NCBI GenBank assembly: GCA_015264885.1
Contig: JABZYY010000004.1
Coordinates: forward strand, 1-31,957
Reading direction: 5' to 3'
Source of the DNA: Streptococcus sp.
Lineage (GTDB): Bacteria > Bacillota > Bacilli > Lactobacillales > Aerococcaceae
DNA length: 31,957 bases
Below, piece after piece: positions 30,991-31,957 of the stretch. The position numbers were made by a program, and so were the translations under genes. The notes beneath the pieces were generated by a model that was given only the letters and a program-made list of their open reading frames with translations, made no database searches and was not told the origin of the DNA. Positions within the stretch are counted from its first letter, which is position 1, and the number at the start of each line of letters is the position of its first letter.

Positions 30991-31957
30991 ATGAATTCGA
31001 AAATCGAAAAGGTTTTAGAATTTTCAAAAATTAGAACACAACTGGCCGAATATGCGACTTCCGAAAAAGGGAAGCAAATGATTAAGGAACTTCCAATTGA
31101 AGTTGATGCAAAGGCCATTCAACATAAAATCGAAGAAACAACAGATGGGGTGGAGTTACTCCGTCTCAAACAAGGGATTCCAATTCCACGATTGAAAGAT
31201 ATTAGTTTTGCCTTGAAACGTCTGGAGCTAGAAGCGGGGCTTAATGGGCGCGAATTAAGTGATATCCTGCGTGTCTTAACGACAACACATGAGGTAGAGC
31301 GTTTCTTTGAAAAAGTCGAAGAAGAGGAAATCGCACTAAAACGTGTGCCTCGTCTTGTCGAAAAACTAGAGAGTATTCCAGATGTGACAAGCGAATTAGA
31401 AGCTTCTATTCGTGAAGACGGGTATGTTTTAGATAGCGCTTCTCCAACCTTACACGGGGTTCGTGTGGGGATTCAAAAGACGGAGCAAGATATTCGTCGT
31501 CAAATGGATCAATACCTCACAGGAAAGAATGCGCAATATTTAAGCGATACGATTATCACCATTCGTAATGACCGTTATGTACTTCCTGTAAAAGCAGAGT
31601 ATAAATCTGTCTTTGGCGGAACGGTCCATGACCAAAGTTCGACAGGACAAACGCTCTTTATGGAGCCACAAGCAGTCGTAAATTTAAACAACAAGCTTCG
31701 TGAATATCAAATCCAAGAGAAGCGTGAAGTAGAACGTATTCTTTGGGAATTGTCTCAAAAACTGATGCCTTATACGAATTCACTGCATCAAAACCATTAT
31801 GTATTGGCACGTCTGGATGTAGTGAATGCAAAAGCGCTGTATGCTCATGAATTGAGAGCAACAGAGCCAATTATCGATGCTAATAATTACGTAGCCCTCT
31901 GGCAAGCGTGGCATCCACTTTTAGAGCGTGAGAAGGCTGTGGCAAACGATATTATTC
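30991..31957 (+). CDS. mutS2: MutS2 (endonuclease/ribosome-collision rescue factor), N-terminal part
   Basis: The gene runs off the window; 322 codons are present of about 780 in the family. The start MNSKIEKVLEFSKIRTQLAE and the clamp/core helices (GYVLDSASPTLHGVR, IRNDRYVLPVKAEYK, VHDQSSTGQTLFMEP) are standard MutS2. Its ATPase and the C-terminal Smr nuclease domain lie outside. MutS2 lacks the mismatch-recognition domain of MutS; in Bacillus it senses collided ribosomes and splits them, and earlier work linked it to suppression of recombination. AAGGA is 7 bases before ATG 30991. Expression probably depends on readthrough of the terminator at 30946-30973. Confidence 0.95.
   Translation, partial: MNSKIEKVLEFSKIRTQLAEYATSEKGKQMIKELPIEVDAKAIQHKIEETTDGVELLRLKQGIPIPRLKDISFALKRLELEAGLNGRELSDILRVLTTTHEVERFFEKVEEEEIALKRVPRLVEKLESIPDVTSELEASIREDGYVLDSASPTLHGVRVGIQKTEQDIRRQMDQYLTGKNAQYLSDTIITIRNDRYVLPVKAEYKSVFGGTVHDQSSTGQTLFMEPQAVVNLNNKLREYQIQEKREVERILWELSQKLMPYTNSLHQNHYVLARLDVVNAKALYAHELRATEPIIDANNYVALWQAWHPLLEREKAVANDII

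Overview
The window reads as chromosomal DNA of a low-GC Gram-positive of the order Lactobacillales. Supporting this are a PBP2b-type transpeptidase with SVVK/SSN/KTGT motifs, a T-box ahead of pheST, the order rnhC / zapA-cvpA-mutS2, a MacP-like gene after a Nudix gene, many lipoproteins, extended -10 promoters, and a pneumococcal-type histidine-triad protein. A Carnobacteriaceae member such as Granulicatella is my guess; genus is not proven by anything seen here.

Layout. 1-5316: end of sodA, a convergent yfhO-family gene and the PBP2b gene. 5320-6055: a decayed IS200-type element whose tnpA carries an internal stop codon. 6080-10610: nudF, a MacP-like small membrane protein, then an AT-rich three-gene envelope cluster (polytopic membrane protein, acyltransferase 3, polyprenyl-phosphate glycosyltransferase). 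10668-14410: Phe T-box leader, pheS and pheT. 14411-15256: an 846-base gap filled with structured repeats. 15257-20503: a four-gene spermidine/putrescine-family ABC importer followed by an amidohydrolase. 20504-20950: more structured repeats. 20951-24016 (minus): five tandem paralogous DUF1307/YehR-like lipoproteins. 24183-28629: M42 peptidase, histidine-triad surface protein, CorA. 28630-28982: a fourth structured repeat. 28983-31957: rnhC (minus), zapA, cvpA and the start of mutS2.

The most unusual content is a family of long imperfect palindromes of about 185 to 305 bases, at 14421, 14688, 20505 and 28633. All four share an ordered core: GAGCC-N3/4-GTCTC, then GCCTCAAA, then an AT-capped hairpin, then TWATTCG. 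In the three intact copies this core sits inside long self-complementary arms whose sequence differs between copies while pairing within each copy is kept. At least two copies are followed by a shared short module and by clusters of perfect or near-perfect palindromes. I do not recognise this family. It could be a structured RNA, a non-autonomous mobile repeat, or both.

Functional themes are envelope building (PBP2b, MacP-like, YfhO, the glycosyltransferase cluster, ZapA), solute uptake (ABC importer, CorA) and surface lipoproteins or metal-binding proteins (DUF1307 array, His-triad protein).
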